NCBI GenBank assembly: GCA_017591395.1
Contig: WEDG01007250.1
Coordinates: forward strand, 1 to 64,000
Direction: 5' to 3'
Source of the DNA: Schistocephalus solidus
Lineage: Eukaryota > Platyhelminthes > Cestoda > Diphyllobothriidea > Diphyllobothriidae
DNA: 64,000 bases
Position 1 is the first letter of the stretch, and the number at the start of each line of letters is the position of its first letter. This document shows positions 21,225 to 33,944 of the stretch, piece after piece. Both the position numbers and the translations under genes were made by a program. Under the pieces are notes generated by a model. It saw nothing but the letters and a program-made list of their open reading frames with translations. It had not been told where the DNA came from and ran no database searches.

Positions 21225-21290
21225 AATACTCAGCCTGGTCTGCCTTGAGCCCCTCTAGCAGCCACACAGCAGTTAGCATCATATATCATA
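21225..21290 (-). repeat. SINE family 1, tail fragment
   Basis: Only the GTGTGGCTGCTAGAGGGGC, CAAGGCAGACC part of the family is present. It is the third in the row. Confidence 0.5.
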
Positions 21291-21379
21291 TTGTATGTGG
21301 CATATACAGATGTCTGTGTAGTTAAAAGTCATTAACTGTGCTGTCAGTATGGTAAATCATGCAGTATGTATGTACTAAT

Positions 21380-21918
21380 AGACTCCCACATCAGACAACT
21401 GACCGGCTCGGACGTTGGTCTGATTGTGGGAGTGGGGGAGAGATTGAGGTCGACAGCTCAGCGCCTTTTCCTTACTATAAACAATCTGACGCGCTGGAAA
21501 CTATCACGATGCGTTAAAATCTGTGGCTTTGAAGGTTGCCAACTGACGGGATAACTCGGACCGCGTGGTCAGCCCAATGTGTGTTTTGTGTAGAGTGGCT
21601 GACTGGCGGACTGAGAGTCAGGCTGCAATGGCTCCTTCTTAATGTGGCCTTTATGGCACTCCCACTCCGTGGGATCCGAGCCAGGTGTTGTGGTACGCCC
21701 AGTGGCGGCTCCGGCCGCGCCAGCCATTTGCGCCCTCTCCCGCCTCTGGTCTTCTTGACTCTGTCTTGACATCGGGCTCAGGTGGGGGAGGAGGAGAGTG
21801 CGGTATCTGCAGCGCAAGGCTACTATCACTTAAAACTAATTCACGCGCAAGTCACCGTCCCTGCACCACCCTTCCGTGGAGCATACGGCGGACATCGTCG
21901 AAATCGACGGTCGAACTC
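21380..21918 (+). repeat. Solo RTE LINE tail, well preserved
   Basis: It begins within the alpha module (ACTGACCGGCTCGG) and runs through beta to the standard terminus CGACGGTCGAACT at about 21918. No LINE coding sequence precedes it. It is the cleanest of the coding-free tail copies and lacks an expanded microsatellite. Confidence 0.85.
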
Positions 21919-21959
21919 TTATATACTACTGGCGGTCTTTTTAACTGTTTATGAATTAG

Positions 21960-22030
21960 CAGATGAACCTTGCCGCTGTGTGGCAACTGGCGGGGCTCAA
22001 TAGTTAGCTCCAAGGCAGGACGGAACGGGT
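21960..22030 (+). repeat. SINE family 1, tail fragment
   Basis: GCCGCTGTGTGGCAACTGGC, GGGGCTCAATAGTTAGCTCC and AAGGCAGGACGGAACGGG match the tails at 45110-45180 and 20650. Confidence 0.55.
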
Positions 22031-22034
22031 ACAC

Positions 22035-24335
22035 ACCGTAAATGCTCGGGGACGCTTGTATCCGCCCAAGTTTATGTGTTTTACGTGGTCATCGCGCTGA
22101 AGCTGAGGGATTTCGGCTCAAAACTTCATTGCAACTTGCGAGGTAGGCCTACGTAGCTGCATTTTTCCTGAGTGATTTCAAGGTAGTGTATCAATTTATG
22201 TGATGATTAAAAAGACATATATACAACAAGGCTCCCTTTCTCCAGGTTAAAGGGCCGACTCGAAAAAGTCTGCAGGACAATCGAAAGCTGTCTGGTGCAA
22301 AACACATGCCTATGACCCTTACCTTGACCTTGCTTGTTTACTCTTTAAAGTGCGGTCTTGCACGCAGGGACACGGGTGCAAAACAAATGTTGCTTTTGTA
22401 ATCTTAATGGAGTATTTAATCTTAATTTGCTCCAGTAAGAAAGATACGTACAAAAACAGGGATTTTTATAGTGCTAAATTTCAAAGCTCTCTCCCTGGCT
22501 GAAAAAGGGCCCCTTTCTTCAGTGATAAAATGTACTAGCTATTTTTCTTATCCTCTGCATAATTACTTTTTAATCGGATTCACGCTAGTAGCGCAGACCT
22601 CTTGAGACAGCCAACGGGCTTTGTAATCAAATCAAATTGAATGCGTTACTTCCTAGGAAGTAGACATTTCGTGCAATTGGCAGGACAAATCGCAAACAGA
22701 CGAGATGGGAGAGGTGCGGGGTCTGAAAACCTTAATTATGGCTCAAAACCCCAAAAAATGTAAGGATTTCTGAGAAGACATTTGCGTTGGATAAATTATC
22801 ATCGGACAAGTTAGAGGAAGCCTTTATTCCTTAACACGGGTGACCCGGAGCTAACTTACGGGCATGTTAAACTTTCCTCGACTTAAACCTAAAACTTACC
22901 ATAGCTCTTCTTTTAGCCGTAACCCTAAGCTTAAAGCCAACCCTACCCACTAAACTATCTCTAACTTTAACGCTAACGTTAACTATAACCTAACCTCAAC
23001 CATAAATCTGTGTACTCTGCAATTCAGTGGTTTCTGTTCGCCGGTCCTGTTGCGGGGACCACCTAAATGCTAACTGCAAATCAGTACCTTCAGACAAGAT
23101 CAGTTTTTTCCACTGCAGCAGTTGGGCCATAAACATTGTCCTTGTTCTTCGAATACTCTCCTCATCATCTGGCCGAAAAATATCGAATTATTGTGCGCTT
23201 TGCGAACTGAGAAGTAAAATGTTCACTTTCTCTTTGAAACTTTTGGGAATAAGTGTTAAAAAAGTGCCTTTTTAATTTTGCTCTTCCTTGTTAAAGTAGT
23301 TTTGAACCGAACCTGTTCAGATTTTTAAGGAAAAAGTTAATTTAAATGAAGTTTGAATATGTGTTTTCCAAGGCATACTACTCGAGCAGTTATTTGAGTT
23401 AACGGCACTATGGTTGTTGGCGATTAATTTATTGTTGAGCTTGCGCTCAATACTGAGGAGTTTGGCACACGAACCCGGTAAAATTTTCCAATGAAATATT
23501 AATTTATTAATTTTGGCCAATGACTCTTTAGCTCTTTAAGAAATATACGTATGCATAAAGGAATTTTGATATTTCAAAAAGTCAAAGTTCGCTTTCCCTG
23601 TCTGGAAAAGGGTTCACTTTCATCACTGATAAAATGCACTTGCCAGTTTTCTTTCCTATACACAAGTAATCTGCTTAACCGGCTTAGCTTGGTATTCAAT
23701 AAATGTTTGGGAAAAATTGCGGTAATAGCTGCAGTTAACATTTTATTACTTGTAGGCTTCCTATTTTTCGGTCAAATTTTTCATAAGTCTAGACTGTAAA
23801 AAACATCCATTGTGCGATTATTGGGCCTTTTTACCGGTATTATATTCAGTTCCACGTGTGTAAGAGGAATCGAACCTGTTATCATTATCTTCCTCCGAAA
23901 ACAGCTAGCTGGGCGCCTGAAATGCAAACGACTTCAGTAGTGCGCAGATTAATTGGCGTCATTTGTTGCCCTGCAGCCCAGTCCTGAAAATTCGCACAAT
24001 GATTTGTCACTTTGAACTTTGACGTAACTAGTTAGGCTTTCAGTCCATGCCTCCTATTTCTCTCTCTCTCCCTCCCTTCTCCCCTCTCCCCCACCTCCAC
24101 TCCCCTCTTCCCCACCACAATCCACACTCCCTGGAAGAAGGCAGCATCCAGGAGCCATTACTCCTTTGCTAACTGGCGCTTTAAACAAAGGATAATCCGT
24201 AAGCATGTAGGAAAGGAGTAAAAATTACAGTCTCCGTCATCCAGGAATGCGATTTTGTCTGCTTTGCCTTTAGATACAGTACCTTTTCTATCTCGTGAAA
24301 AGGTCGGCCAAACTTCTGCAATATTTTTTAATTCG
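22035..24335. other. Non-coding region with local repeats
   Basis: Two related blocks, 22463-22600 and 23561-23700, share CTGGAAAAGGG.CACTTTC-like and AGTGATAAAATG.ACT-like words. 22860-23010 is rich in degenerate CCCTAA words and is followed by GTCCTGTTGCGGGGACCACC (about 23044), similar to the right TIR at 33394. A pyrimidine-rich tract lies at 24055-24130. No gene recognised. Confidence 0.5.
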
Positions 24336-24339
24336 AAAA

Positions 24340-24690
24340 AATGCTATATAGGGTTGCGCTATTACTTATCGTACAGCAAACTCCCAGTCATGTCAAGATG
24401 CCGGCTTCTGATCGAATTTCTTTCCAGCCGTCTGTAGAAAAAGACTACTTTATTAATGTGATTTTTTACCTTGATTTTCGATGTCCTTATAATTTTCGAT
24501 ATATTTTATTGAAAAGACGCATGAAAATATTCCTTATTGTAGTCAGTGCATAGAAAGTACATCTTCTTTAAATAACAAACTTGAATAAAAGGGGTTTATT
24601 TGATTTTAAAATTTTTTTACTTAGGACATTTTTAAGACCATGAAGTGTCCATTCTTAAAACCTCGTATTGGTTTATTTATCAATGCTCCT
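24340..24690 (-). repeat. AT-rich dispersed repeat
   Basis: It contains AAGATGCCGGCTTCTGATCG, CCAGCCGTCTG, GATTTTCGATGTCC, ATTTTTAAGACCATG and TTTATCAATGCTCC on the plus strand, in the order seen at 16620-16945. Confidence 0.6.
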
Positions 24691-24999
24691 TGCACAAGAT
24701 GCAACATGATCCACATTCACTACGAACTTTTATGAACACTGTATGACTTTTTCCTGATAACGTAGAGTAATTTGCGCTTTGCTTTATGCGAGATGCATAC
24801 AGCCTGTCGTTCGGAAACCCCGAATGCATGTATAGTGGCAGGTTGGGTTCAACATTGTTCGGCCATTGTAACAATTTTTAAACAGAAAGATACTCTTCCT
24901 TCAAGTATAACATTTTAAGAAGTCGTCAGCATGACACCCGCTACACTGTTAAACTGTAAGTCCACCGAAGTACTTTATTTAAAGCTCTATAGCGGCACT

Positions 25000-25245
25000 C
25001 GCCGATCGTGTTACGGCACGCACTTGTCCCGTTGTGTCCTGCAACTCATCCTCGAACTAGGAATATAAGTAGAATGACATTATAAACAAAGATAAGAGAG
25101 ATTAGAATAGTCATTTCTGGCTTATTAGCCGTCATCAACCAGCCATACCAAACCGCAGGTTTTGCGGTACCCGAGGCTCAAACTCGCGACCTGTTGGTTC
25201 GAAGTCCAATGCGTTACTCATTGAGTCATGAGCTGCCAAATGAAT
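25000..25245 (-). repeat. tRNA-derived SINE, family 1
   Basis: The minus-strand head is CATGACTCAATGAGTAACGC (box A region) and GGTCGCGAGTTTGAGCCTC (box B), then GGTATGGCTGGTTGATGACG and GGCTAATAAGCCAGAAATGA. The tail ends near CACGATCGGCGAGTG at about 25000. Confidence 0.7.
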
Positions 25246-25349
25246 GAATGAAAAAAAATCATGCACGTATTCTATAAAATATCTTTGAACGAGAATAAAA
25301 AGCAATGACAAAATGGCGTACTACTTAAGTAGACTATTTTGGTGGATTG

Positions 25350-25445
25350 TTTATGCAGACGTTCGGAAGGAAGCTCGTTCAGATGCCAGTATTTTTTCAT
25401 GACTGAAATATTTTCGGATTACGCACGATGGATCAATTAGACTAT
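25350..25445 (+). repeat. AT-rich dispersed repeat, core fragment
   Basis: TGCAGACGTTCGGAAGGAAG, CTCGTTCAGATGCCAG and CATGACTGAAATATTTTC match the complement of 24340-24440 and 33455-33550. Confidence 0.5.
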
Positions 25446-26194
25446 TTGAAACCACCATTGTTAAATTTTTTGAACCATTTGTTAGTACGTGTGATTTTCC
25501 GCAAAATATATTTATAATAAATAATCATTTAATTCACCATTTCGAAAGGTCATAAGTGTGCATACTATGTTCTCAGTACCTTTGAAAACTTAGGTCCTTT
25601 TATGGAGCGCATAAGATTATGACGGAAGCCAGCGCATAATAAGTAGTATGTTGTCGTTACGTTTTGGATTTACCAACAGCACAACCACGTTTAGGTGACC
25701 TTTTCTGTCAATTTTCGCACGCTCTTAAGCATTCTATCTGCAGTTTTTCGTTAGCCATGATCAGTAATCCCTGATCTAACTGAATTTCTCGAATGTTCGA
25801 TTATGTTGTTGTTTCTTATTTTGGTGGCACAGTTAGCAGTTGTATGGTTGGCTAACCAGGTCGTGCGTTCGTAAAGGGCGTTCCTTCGGCTGCACTAGTA
25901 GAAACTGAACTATACACATGTTCCTCGCCTTTCGGCGGTGAAAGAAACAACCCAATGACGTCCTTCCCCAGTCCCCCTGACCTCCCTGCCCCTTATTCGG
26001 CATGTTTGTGCCTCTCCCCGACCGTGACATTTTACTGGTCTGGTGAAGAAAATAATTGAAAATATAATAGGCGTTTATGGATCTTGACTTATTGATTATA
26101 GACATGAGCAGTATCACAGATACCACAATTTAGTTTTACAACTGGAAGGTTTTTCGAAAAAGAGGCAATGGTAGCAGTCAATGCATTTGTATGA

Positions 26195-26320
26195 TGAACG
26201 CTCACCGATCAGTCACGCGACGCACCCGTCCCGTTCTGCCTTGGGACTTATTCTGGAGTCCCGCCAGCAGCTGTACAATGGCTAGTATTATAGACAGAAG
26301 AACATTGCCGACACAGTTTT
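26195..26320 (-). repeat. SINE family 1, tail fragment
   Basis: On the plus strand it reads CGCTCACCGATCAGTCACG, CCCGTCCCGTTCTGCCTTGG and GTCCCGCCAGCAGCTG, the complement of the family tail. Confidence 0.55.
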
Positions 26321-26599
26321 TGGTTAAACATCTGGCTGAAATAAAACAGGCATTTGTTACTAATTTCACAAGTGGAAAGCTTTCAGTCAATGTACTGCCT
26401 GCAGCCAATGAAAATACTTTGTCGCCAAAGACATTTTCAGACCCACGCACAAAAGTAAATATTTTACATCGAAAAAAGCTCTACTGAATGGTGTTAGCGA
26501 GGGATCATGGGAAGCCTTTAACTTGGAACTCTTCAAATTTTACGGAGGCAGTATATCGGCACAAACTTAACCCCAAGACCCACGGTAAAACGTGCTAAC

Positions 26600-26860
26600 A
26601 GGAACATCCCGCCATCTCCCTATTGGCCTTGCTCTAAATTCCAGGGAGATTATTGCTTAGGTCAAAAGTACCGTTATAGGTGGGTCTTGTGGTAGGATTA
26701 GGGTTTACTTTGGTTAGGTTTAAGGCTAGACATAGAGTCGATTTTAGGGTTAGGACAAAGGTTTGTGTAAGGGTCAGTTTTAGCCTTCGGGCGAAAACTC
26801 GGGAGTAATTACTCTTTCTGGAACTTAGCGCAAGGCCACGCGTAGTACTGGGTGGGGAGG
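26600..26860. repeat. TIR-bounded repeat with telomere-like words
   Basis: The left arm 26625-26644 and right arm 26818-26837 are inverted copies (GGCCTTGCTCTAAATTCCAG against CTGGAACTTAGCGCAAGGCC; 18 of 20 match). The interior is full of TTAGG/GGTTAG words. The right flank GTAGTACTGGGTGG recurs at 38566. It is MITE-like with no coding capacity. Confidence 0.65.
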
Positions 26861-27604
26861 TTTTTCGAATTCTCAAATCCACGATAAACCTGGAAGTTAT
26901 AGATTGCATTCCTGAGCTCGAATGCTCGGATTAAAGTAAGATGCTTTTTCAACACTGCGGCCGCCGATCCAGGCTTCATAACCTGAAGCCCCTAGAAGAT
27001 AGTTTACGTGTGCAATTTAGGGGTTACGATTCAAAGGTTTTGGTTGTACTTTATCGAACGAGACGTGCGGACTATATCCTCCAGGTATTACCAGTTAATC
27101 GGCAGGCTGCCTCAGTTCATGTAGCTACAAGGATTTTGGTTGGATTGGACAGCTGACGGTCACTGCCCAAGCCCTTCTTGCCAGTCATCCCCGCCACAAA
27201 CTGGGCCACAAAACTCATCTATTGCTCCTGTCTTTTAATTTCCTCAGAAATTAATCGCCGGCTTGGAGCACATCAGTCCAAAGTATGCTTTAAAGGTGCA
27301 GACCGAAAAGTGTTCTGAATACTTCAGATGCAGATCTCAGGTCTTCTTATCCTGGCTTTTGGGTATGGTCGACTGGTGCAGACCAATACGTCAGAATCGG
27401 CGTGCAGAGTTGACATGATTTTTGCCGACCCACTATCTATATCGTCGATTGCCTGCAGGTATGCAACCCCCGACGATAGCTCCAAGTCAAAATGCGTCCC
27501 ATTGGACCATCAGTTTGCTTAGGTACCATTCTCATGGGACGTTCAATAAACATCTGTCTCAACACTTACATATATCGGAGCAAACGTATAGCGTATGCAT
27601 GCAA

Positions 27605-27690
27605 GGTTGCCAGGGTGTATGTGTGGCGCGCATAGACAGGGTGTTAAGCATTCTCAGGCACTGAGTTCGAGTCCACCCCCGGGTGCCTTA
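27605..27690 (+). repeat. Possible tRNA-like SINE head
   Basis: TGGCGCGCATAGACAGG (box A-like) is followed about 37 bp later by GAGTTCGAGTCC (good box B). The arms do not make a convincing tRNA cloverleaf, so this is a pol III promoter-like repeat at best. Confidence 0.35.
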
Positions 27691-27699
27691 ATCTCATTT

Positions 27700-29330
27700 T
27701 TTCATCGAATCCACATGAAGAGGGAAACAGCGAGTGCACAAGTTCACTTCACTCTAAGTTAATTCGTGCGCATCCTGTGGAGGCACAAAGTGAAATTCTT
27801 CGCTTGTGTTGATCAACTAATCGCAGCGATAATAAAAGCAAGGAAGGATGTTGGTTAAATTAGGTAAGTAATGCGCTTTTGTGGAGGAGTACGTGCCTTT
27901 CGTAGGCACCGTTTGTATTTTTTTCCTGAATCCCGACCTGCCACTCCAAACCGTGAATTACTTTCTTATCCCATTATTGGAGTCTTCGATCCGGTTACTG
28001 CCTCCGTCCAGAGCTGGTGAGCTGAGCGTCTACACTTTGTGAACTGAAAAAGAGCATAAAAAGCGCACCCTTTGAGCACTGATTTGTAGTTACTCAGAGG
28101 GTGAACGTGCTGCTGTTAACGCCGTCGGGACGCCTTGCGGTTGAATCAGTAATTGATGCCACTCCTCCTCTCTGTCAGAATCCTTCTCTTAACTTCTGGA
28201 CTGCGAAACTGTACCTCTCATTCGTGGCTCCAACTGCAAAACTGTACCGCTCATTCATGGCTCCAACTATTGTCACTTGCATGCCAAAACTTACACCGGG
28301 TGACCGAACACGCGTGAAGTTATGTGAAGTGTAAAAGCAAATGCGGCCATGGATAGCTCACAGTTTGCAGTTGGGCCGCGGCCCAGGGATTTTGGAAAAA
28401 ATGTACATTTAAACATTTTGCGCTGCCTGTTAGTTGAAATGCGTGATTTTAGCAAATCCACGTAAATTTCCTCGTGCCATTGTTTTATTCGATTTGAAGG
28501 AAGGAAGTAAAATGAGGGTTCCACTTTCGCTTCATTAAGTCCCTTTTCAAGGTTTTGCATTGCATTCTCTAAAATAAGTAATTGAGTGGGCAGAAAAATA
28601 TGTTTCTTACGCGATTTGTCTTTGCGGCTGAAAATGTAAAGAAACTTCAAAAATAGGATTCGGGTTGAATAGGCATCAGAAGTTTACATTATTTTTGTAA
28701 GTTCATTAAACAAAATATTGCATTGTACAGAGTTTCTGCAATGATCCTGGCACTCTCTACTAGGTTTTTATTTAATTATATACCACCATATTGCGTTCCT
28801 AGCAATTTGGTGCAGTTTGCTACAGTCATCCCAATGGAAAATATCAGTTTTGTTTCAGCCCAGGGTCACTGAACCAATTTATGTTTCATGTGTGTTCGTG
28901 AAAAGAAGGTGTGTTGATTTAACTGCTTCCGATCGAGATGCATTTATTTTCATTATTCTTTCTTACGGGGTATCCAGTCGTTTACGCTGGTTCTACTACC
29001 TGACTGTGGACTCTAACCAAAAACCCGCAGAGCGGATAGGACCCGGTCCAGCCGTCTGTTTCGCTGTTATTCTCTGGCTGAACAATGCAACAGAAAGCTG
29101 CTCATTTCATTGGTAGCTCTCTCTTGCCCAGTCCTGTGGAGTATACTTTAGAGGACGCTTGGTGGAGTACACAGAAAGCCTCCTCGTACGTAAAAAGAAT
29201 AGTTAAATCGGGTGAAATTCTAAATTCCTACATCTTCTTGATGTTTATTTATGAAATTATGTTTGAACCAGGAGCGTGTGACCACCGCCCTCGGGGTAAA
29301 AATGATACATACGTAAATTACTGGGGGGGG
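27700..29330. other. No recognisable gene
   Basis: Short frames only. A G homopolymer of about 18 bp lies at 29322-29339. A short local repeat (GGCTCCAACT at 28227 and 28260) is the only structure noted. Confidence 0.45.
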
Positions 29331-29334
29331 GGGG

Positions 29335-29460
29335 GGGGGTTGGTGGATTTAACTAACTCATTTGACCCAGTTGTGAAAATCTCATGAAATCGGTGAGATT
29401 TCAGCCCACGTCAGCAAGAGGAGTGCTTTAGTTCAGCCAAGGCACTAGACACCTCTTAAT
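29335..29460 (-). repeat. tRNA-derived SINE, family 2
   Basis: The minus strand reads GTGTCTAGTGCCTTGGCTGA (box A region), GTGGGCTGAAATCTCACCG (box B region), then the tail GATTTTCACAACTGGGTCAA. The poly-G run follows directly at the 3' side. Confidence 0.55.
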
Positions 29461-30226
29461 ATGCACAAAATGGTACGTTTATGATTGCACCTAAAGTTTT
29501 ATTTAAATTTACTAGTCAGTGACTGGCCTGCCAAGATGTGAGCTTAGGAAATATGTTATTCCTTTGACGTCCCTATCGGCGCAATTAAGCGAACATCTGT
29601 TTTTACGTAACCAAACTCATCTAAAACATTGTACAAACGGAAGAAAAACCACCAATTCTCGTGAAACCGTGTTCAAATGTACACTACAAATTTAGGCTGT
29701 TTGGTAAAGGCCATACCGTAATCTGGAAGACTACTTGCGGGAAATATACGCCAAAGGAACATTTTAGAACGCAGGTCTACTTTTACTGCTTTATTCCCTC
29801 GTTTTTTTACACGGACAGACTTCCTGGATGTTTAAATCTTCAGTTTACTTATCTATACCAATTTTTACCCGTTTTTGCAATTTGCCACTATTTTGAAAAC
29901 AATGAATGTTTCTACACAACTAAATAGTAAATTATAAAACATAATATGCCTTCTTCTTAAGGGCGGTTGCTTGTTTACTGTTATGAAATCTTGGGGGTGC
30001 AGGGGGAGGGGGTGAGTTCACGTAACAGGCCTTTTTTGTGAAATCCATGAGATTTCATGAGCAAGGGCATCCACTGTAAAAGTTAATTTTTCCGGTGAAA
30101 AAACGCTGAAGTCTGCAGACGAGATGTGACCTCCATGAAACTGTCACCTCTCTGCCATCTTCCTTTTACTATCTCATCTCTAGCGCTGTTCACTTCCGTC
30201 CACTACTGAATCCGCCCGACTAGTCA

Positions 30227-30990
30227 TTACAGGAAAAATAATTTGGTAATATTTGGAATGACAGGCTCAAAGTCATCAGAAATAAAAGCACCAAAAGTAA
30301 GGAAGAAACCTTGAGGTGGGTCATAGGAACCAGACGTATCGTGTCCAGCACCAAAATAGAGTCGAGTGTTAATAACTTTTGAGGACCACTGCCCGTTCAC
30401 ACCATATGTCAAATCAGGGTTATAATTCCTTACGCACTTGGCTTCTTTCACCAAACTTCCACCAGAAGTACTAACCAAAAACCCAGGTAAGCATTTTGTG
30501 AACTTCATCTGTCAGCGTGGTGCAGATTTGAGGTGACTATCTGCCCAAAAACACCCCCAGCCCTCTCCACTTGGTCTTCATTTCTCCAAGTGACCTTTCT
30601 AATTTCGTCTGAGGTTGCGATGATCGGAGCCAGATTGGTCTTGTTTAACTTCATTATTGTGGTAAAAAAATCCAGCTGAATGCAATCAACTTTTTAAAAA
30701 CACTACGAAGCACGTATCTACTTTCTCAACAAGTACCTGTCCCGAATGTGTAGCTAAAAGATTCGTTTTGCAACTACACACCCCCGACTGATAGCGCATT
30801 TCCAGTGCGGTGTTCGGCTGGCCTGAAATATAACAACATCCCCTCGCTGCTGGCAACCCCCCAGACTGTACTGTAGTCCATGATCGCGACAAACTCCAGA
30901 ACGCCTGTGAATGCAAAAACAGCCGAACCAAACCCTAATAATGTCCTCCCGTGGTAATTGTGCATTTCCCCTACTGAGCTCCGGATCATT
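30227..30990 (-). other. Candidate coding exons, unidentified
   Basis: Two open minus-strand segments lie outside recognised repeats. 30989-30774 has a hydrophobic run (LLGFGSAVFAFTGVLEFVAI) typical of a membrane segment. 30508-30227 reads AKCVRNYNPDLTYGVNGQWS and FGAGHDTSGSYDPPQGFFLT, ending in a stop. A plausible acceptor (TTTTTGGGCAG) precedes the second. The first ends at GGGG|GTGTGT, a poor donor. No family was recognised and the segments may be chance ORFs. Composition looks more protein-like than neighbouring frames. Confidence 0.2.
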
Positions 30991-31099
30991 TATAATTGAT
31001 CCATTTCCGGGTAAGAAACGGAAAAAGGGACCACACTCTAACCCTAAGAAAGGTGGGTTTGGCATGAATTCCAGGAAATTTACCTATTCCCGTCTTATA

Positions 31100-32435
31100 A
31101 ACCTAATCTAAAATCACTCCGATTTCATCCTTGAACGCATCTCAGAATCGCTGTCAGAACATGAATAGCATAAACCATACTAATTTAGTATTTACAAGGG
31201 AGATAGGCAGGGCCTTTGAAGACCCTATTTACAGATAAAAGCTTGCAAAAGATAAATATATTTACATGGTGATATGGGTATATTATATCATTTATATCAA
31301 CTAAATGCAGGGTCACCAAATCAAATTTCATCAAGACTTCTTTTAAAGGTCTCAACAATTTCGACCAGAACAACTGAAAAAAATAGTTATTTGTATTCTT
31401 CAATCACTCAACGCGTGAGAAAGTAGGCCCGCATTTCCAATTTGGTGCAGCTTGCCTTTATTTTGTATTGGTGACATCCGAGGTTTATCGTTTTTGCCAA
31501 TTCAAATAAATCGGCTATTGGAAGCGCATTCTTTTCCTCTGACAAGTTTGAAGACCATGAGCCTTTCTATCCGACCTTCATAAGGTAGGCACTCCCATCC
31601 GCTAACACGTTTGGTCGCCCTTCGTTGATCGTCATCCAAAACAGTGTAACCTTGCTTCATCTAGGGGCACTTCTCCTGACCGCATTATTCTTACACCAAC
31701 CGGACACATTTTCAAAACACAAGACCAAAAAGCTCTTCGTCAAAATTAAGGAAGGAACTCCTGATCGCTCCCCAGGATAAAAGTAGCCCTCTTTGCCATT
31801 GTTGCACGGTGAAATGATGATTTGAGAGTGTGCGTCCTGTACACACCTAGATCTCTTAGCCTGTTTACCTGTTCGAGTTGGTGACCTCTAATTAAGTACT
31901 GATATCCAAATCGCATAATCTTTTTGCAACTTCACCTTAGGCGAATGACCTGGCAATTTTGAAAATAAAGGTTAAATAATCACTCATCACACAACTTTTG
32001 TCATCGCGTATTAACATACATCTTTCTGAATTGTTCAGTTCGGTGCGTGCTGCGTTTTACTGGTCAAACTGTTGGCCTGGGGACCAGACTGGTTGTTTGA
32101 AGATCATTCCTCTGCGCGTTTCCAGTATGCAGAGCTGGTTGTTTTGGTAGGGTAGAGTCTACCCTGTCTAGACAAGACGATGAATCGAAACCAACAGTTG
32201 ATGCTGCGACCCCTGTGTCTGTCTAGTCTTTCGTACAATCGGTCTTGGGCATTGACCTTGGGGTGTTTGTGAACGGGTGAACGGACTGTGACACGGAGGC
32301 CCAGGCTGTAGGAGCTGGGCTCCGAGCTGCCACCCCCCCTCACCTTCCTGTTGGGTTTTCAACCAGCACCTCTCATGTGAGAGGGCAGTATGCTCTTCGG
32401 TCTCTTCTCCATGTAGCTCCTCTGCTGCATGTGGG
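31100..32435. other. No recognisable gene
   Basis: AT-rich to about 32000, then more GC-rich from 32040 to the LINE tail at 32440. Nothing identifiable on either strand. Confidence 0.45.
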
Positions 32436-32439
32436 ATCT

Positions 32440-33020
<581 letters not shown>

Positions 33021-33147
33021 AACTGTCGTGACGACCCTGGTTAATAAGGTCTTTTGTTCCAAGTGCTGTAGATGTGCTAGTGCATTAAATGTTTAAAGAA
33101 ATCCTAAAATGTGTTTTCGGTAAGAAAAAATGGCAAGGATGATTCCT

Positions 33148-33413
33148 ATGGCCCCCTAAATAGGATACAGCCATAGGAATGCCCACGTAAATAATAACAT
33201 TCATTTACTCTTAATCCTATTCAGTCCTGCAGTCACTAATAACCCAAACCTTAACCCTAAAAATAACCCCTGACCCTAATCCTGGCTCCACCCGTACCCC
33301 TAAGCTTAAACTTCGCCTTACTTTAATCCTAAACGTGATTTCTTCGAAATTTTCCGCAGAGTCACCTGTATTTTCGGACGGTTCCTGATCGCATATCCTG
33401 TTTAGGGGACCAT
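33148..33413. repeat. TIR-bounded repeat, MITE-like
   Basis: 33148-33167 (ATGGCCCCCTAAATAGGATA) is inverted at 33394-33413 (TATCCTGTTTAGGGGACCAT; 18 of 20 match). The interior carries CCTAA/CCCTAA words. It is the best-defined end pair of this group. Confidence 0.7.
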
Positions 33414-33449
33414 CTAAGTCATCTTTACCGCGAAGATTACTAAACTATG

Positions 33450-33760
33450 GGTTATAATATTAATTATCGTGCAGCATAATTCAAAAATATTTCTGTCATG
33501 CGAAGATGCCGGGTTTTGAGCGAGCTTCGGTCCAGCCGTCTGCAAAGAATGGAAAGCCTATTAGGTAGTACGAATATCCTCGTTTATCGTACAGCTCGTA
33601 TACATTTGAGTATATATTTGTAGAAAAACACACAAATGTTCTTCCCTTGTAAGCTTTCGGTAGCAAATTATATATTCTTCAAACGTAAGATCTCAAATAT
33701 GGTTAATCATAAGGCTTTAAAAACATTTTTGAATTCCAAAATAACGGTGAACCATACTTG
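33450..33760 (-). repeat. AT-rich dispersed repeat
   Basis: GAAGATGCCGGGTTTTGAGC, CCAGCCGTCTGCAAAGAATG, CGTATACATTTGAGTATAT and TTAATCATAAGGC follow the order of the copies at 24340 and 44370. Confidence 0.55.
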
Positions 33761-33944
33761 TCGTTACACCTGAACTCAGGGTCTTCAAACGGCAATCTGG
33801 ATATGCTTCGTGTAAGGAAAATCGTCTTAAGAAGAGGCCCTATCGGGCTCAAATATTTTTGTAGGGGATAAGGAACTGGTAGTACAATTTACAAGACGGA
33901 TTAATAAGTTAACGGATACGATAGAGCAAATTCTATCTTCAGAA

